Source: Clostridia bacterium | GTDB taxonomy: Bacteria > Bacillota > Clostridia > Christensenellales > Aristaeellaceae | Length of the DNA: 6,270 nt | Reading direction: 5' to 3' | NCBI GenBank assembly: GCA_024404395.1 | Contig: JAKSPZ010000065.1 | Span: 1-6,270, forward strand | In this document: piece by piece, positions 5,890-6,270 of the stretch | How positions within the stretch are numbered: position 1 is the stretch's first letter | Layout of the letters: every line of letters begins with the position of its first letter | The notes under the pieces: model-generated | Told to the model about the DNA's origin: nothing | What the model saw: the letters and a program-made list of their open reading frames with translations, nothing else | Database searches by the model: none | Made by a program: the position numbers and the translations under genes

Positions 5890-5949
5890 GAGTTTATCGA
5901 CTGCATATTACAAAAAGCAGTTGTGTGGCGGAATAGTGATGAGAAATAA
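5890..5949 (+). other. In-frame continuation of the grpB-like gene beyond its TAG stop
   Basis: Nineteen sense codons and a TAA follow the TAG in the same frame. The first residues, EFIDCIL, resemble the closing segment that follows YTxGK in GrpB proteins. No start codon with a ribosome binding site precedes them. This is read as a relic of the original 3' end, used only if the stop is suppressed or is a sequencing error. Confidence 0.6.
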
Positions 5950-5964
5950 ACTAGAATTTATCTC

Positions 5965-5995
5965 TTGACTCGTCCCTTAGGGGATAGAATAAAGT
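5965..5995 (+). promoter_or_regulatory. MerR-type promoter with 19-bp spacer and dyad, upstream of the merR-family gene
   Basis: TTGACT (5965-5970) and TAAAGT (5990-5995) are 19 bp apart, longer than the usual 17. A short dyad, TCCC (5973-5976) and GGGA (5981-5984), lies in the spacer. MerR-family regulators characteristically bind such a dyad and twist the over-long spacer to activate transcription. The position, 29 bp before the merR-like start, suggests autoregulation. Confidence 0.62.
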
Positions 5996-6023
5996 ATCGG
6001 ATGTGGAAAGGAGATTTTCAGGA

Positions 6024-6270
6024 ATGCTTAAAATCAGTGAATTCTCAAAACTCTCACATCTGACAGTAAAAGCGTTGAGGTTCTACGAAAAGGAGGGGCT
6101 TCTGAAGCCTGCCGCCATTGACGAATGGAATGGTTATAGGTTTTATGAAACTTCTCAGTTGGAGATTGCCGCAAGAATTAAGTCATACAGACAGCTTGGT
6201 GCGTCGATTGAAGAAATCAAAGCCGGTTTTTCGGGAGCCGATGGGAAAGAAACCTCTCAAGAGAAGACCA
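6024..6270 (+). CDS. MerR family transcriptional regulator, N-terminal 82 residues; 3' end outside window
   Basis: The frame from the ATG at 6024 stays open to the window edge. It encodes the MerR winged-helix DNA-binding domain: helix-turn-helix KISEFSKLSHLTVKALRFYE (residues 3-22), the hallmark RFYEKEGLLKP (19-29), the wing GYRFY (38-42), and a second helix pair with QLGASIEEIK (57-66). AGGAG at 6009-6013 lies 10 nt upstream, a slightly long spacing. The sequence resembles the subgroup whose C-terminal half is a GyrI-like small-molecule domain, but that half is missing, so the effector is unknown. The upstream promoter has the 19-bp spacer expected for autoregulation. Codon and base use are AT-rich like the grpB-like gene, and both are on the plus strand. 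Confidence 0.9.
   Translation, partial: MLKISEFSKLSHLTVKALRFYEKEGLLKPAAIDEWNGYRFYETSQLEIAARIKSYRQLGASIEEIKAGFSGADGKETSQEKT

Noticed and set aside
5941..5964. Imperfect inverted repeat between grpB and merR as a terminator
   Set aside because: The stem is AT-rich with a bulge and has no T-tract, and it runs directly into the -35 of the next promoter.

Overview
The window reads as chromosomal DNA of a moderately GC-rich anaerobic Firmicute, most likely a gut-type Clostridia. This rests on strong GGAGG-type ribosome binding sites, intrinsic hairpin-plus-T-tract terminators, an electron-bifurcating NfnAB gene pair, and the Clostridia-like look of the GrpB and MerR proteins. Species cannot be named from the sequence.

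Layout from left to right. (1) 1-423, +: the 3' end of a NagB-superfamily (glucosamine-6-phosphate isomerase/deaminase-like) gene whose active-site positions differ from the classical enzyme. (2) 438-1127, +: 14 nt downstream, a complete gene for a secreted, cysteine-free, acidic protein with a tryptophan-rich 11-residue tandem repeat. I know no family for it. (3) 1128-1217: a convergent gap with two back-to-back intrinsic terminators, one per strand. (4) 1218-3490, -: a tightly coupled two-gene operon, nfnA then nfnB (gltA-type), for NADH-dependent reduced ferredoxin:NADP oxidoreductase. (5) 3491-3711: an AT-rich divergent intergenic region with a candidate promoter for each side and several inverted repeats. 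(6) 3712-5253, +: guaA (GMP synthase), with its own promoter and terminator. (7) 5300-6270, +: a visibly AT-richer segment with a GrpB/UPF0157-family gene under an extended -10 promoter, then the first 82 codons of a MerR-family regulator behind a promoter with the 19-bp spacer typical of MerR-controlled genes.

How the genes work together: nfnA and nfnB form one enzyme complex that balances NADH, NADPH and reduced ferredoxin. GuaA makes GMP from XMP and stands alone here. The sugar isomerase-like gene and the secreted repeat protein look co-transcribed, but the functional link is unknown. The grpB-merR segment differs in composition from the rest and may be a separately acquired module.

No CRISPR array, rRNA, tRNA, insertion sequence or complete mobile element was seen. 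The items most worth a second look are the 11-residue Trp repeat protein, the in-frame TAG that cuts the conserved C-terminus off the GrpB protein, and the substituted catalytic positions in the NagB-like fragment. I found no convincing evidence of a wholly new multi-gene system.
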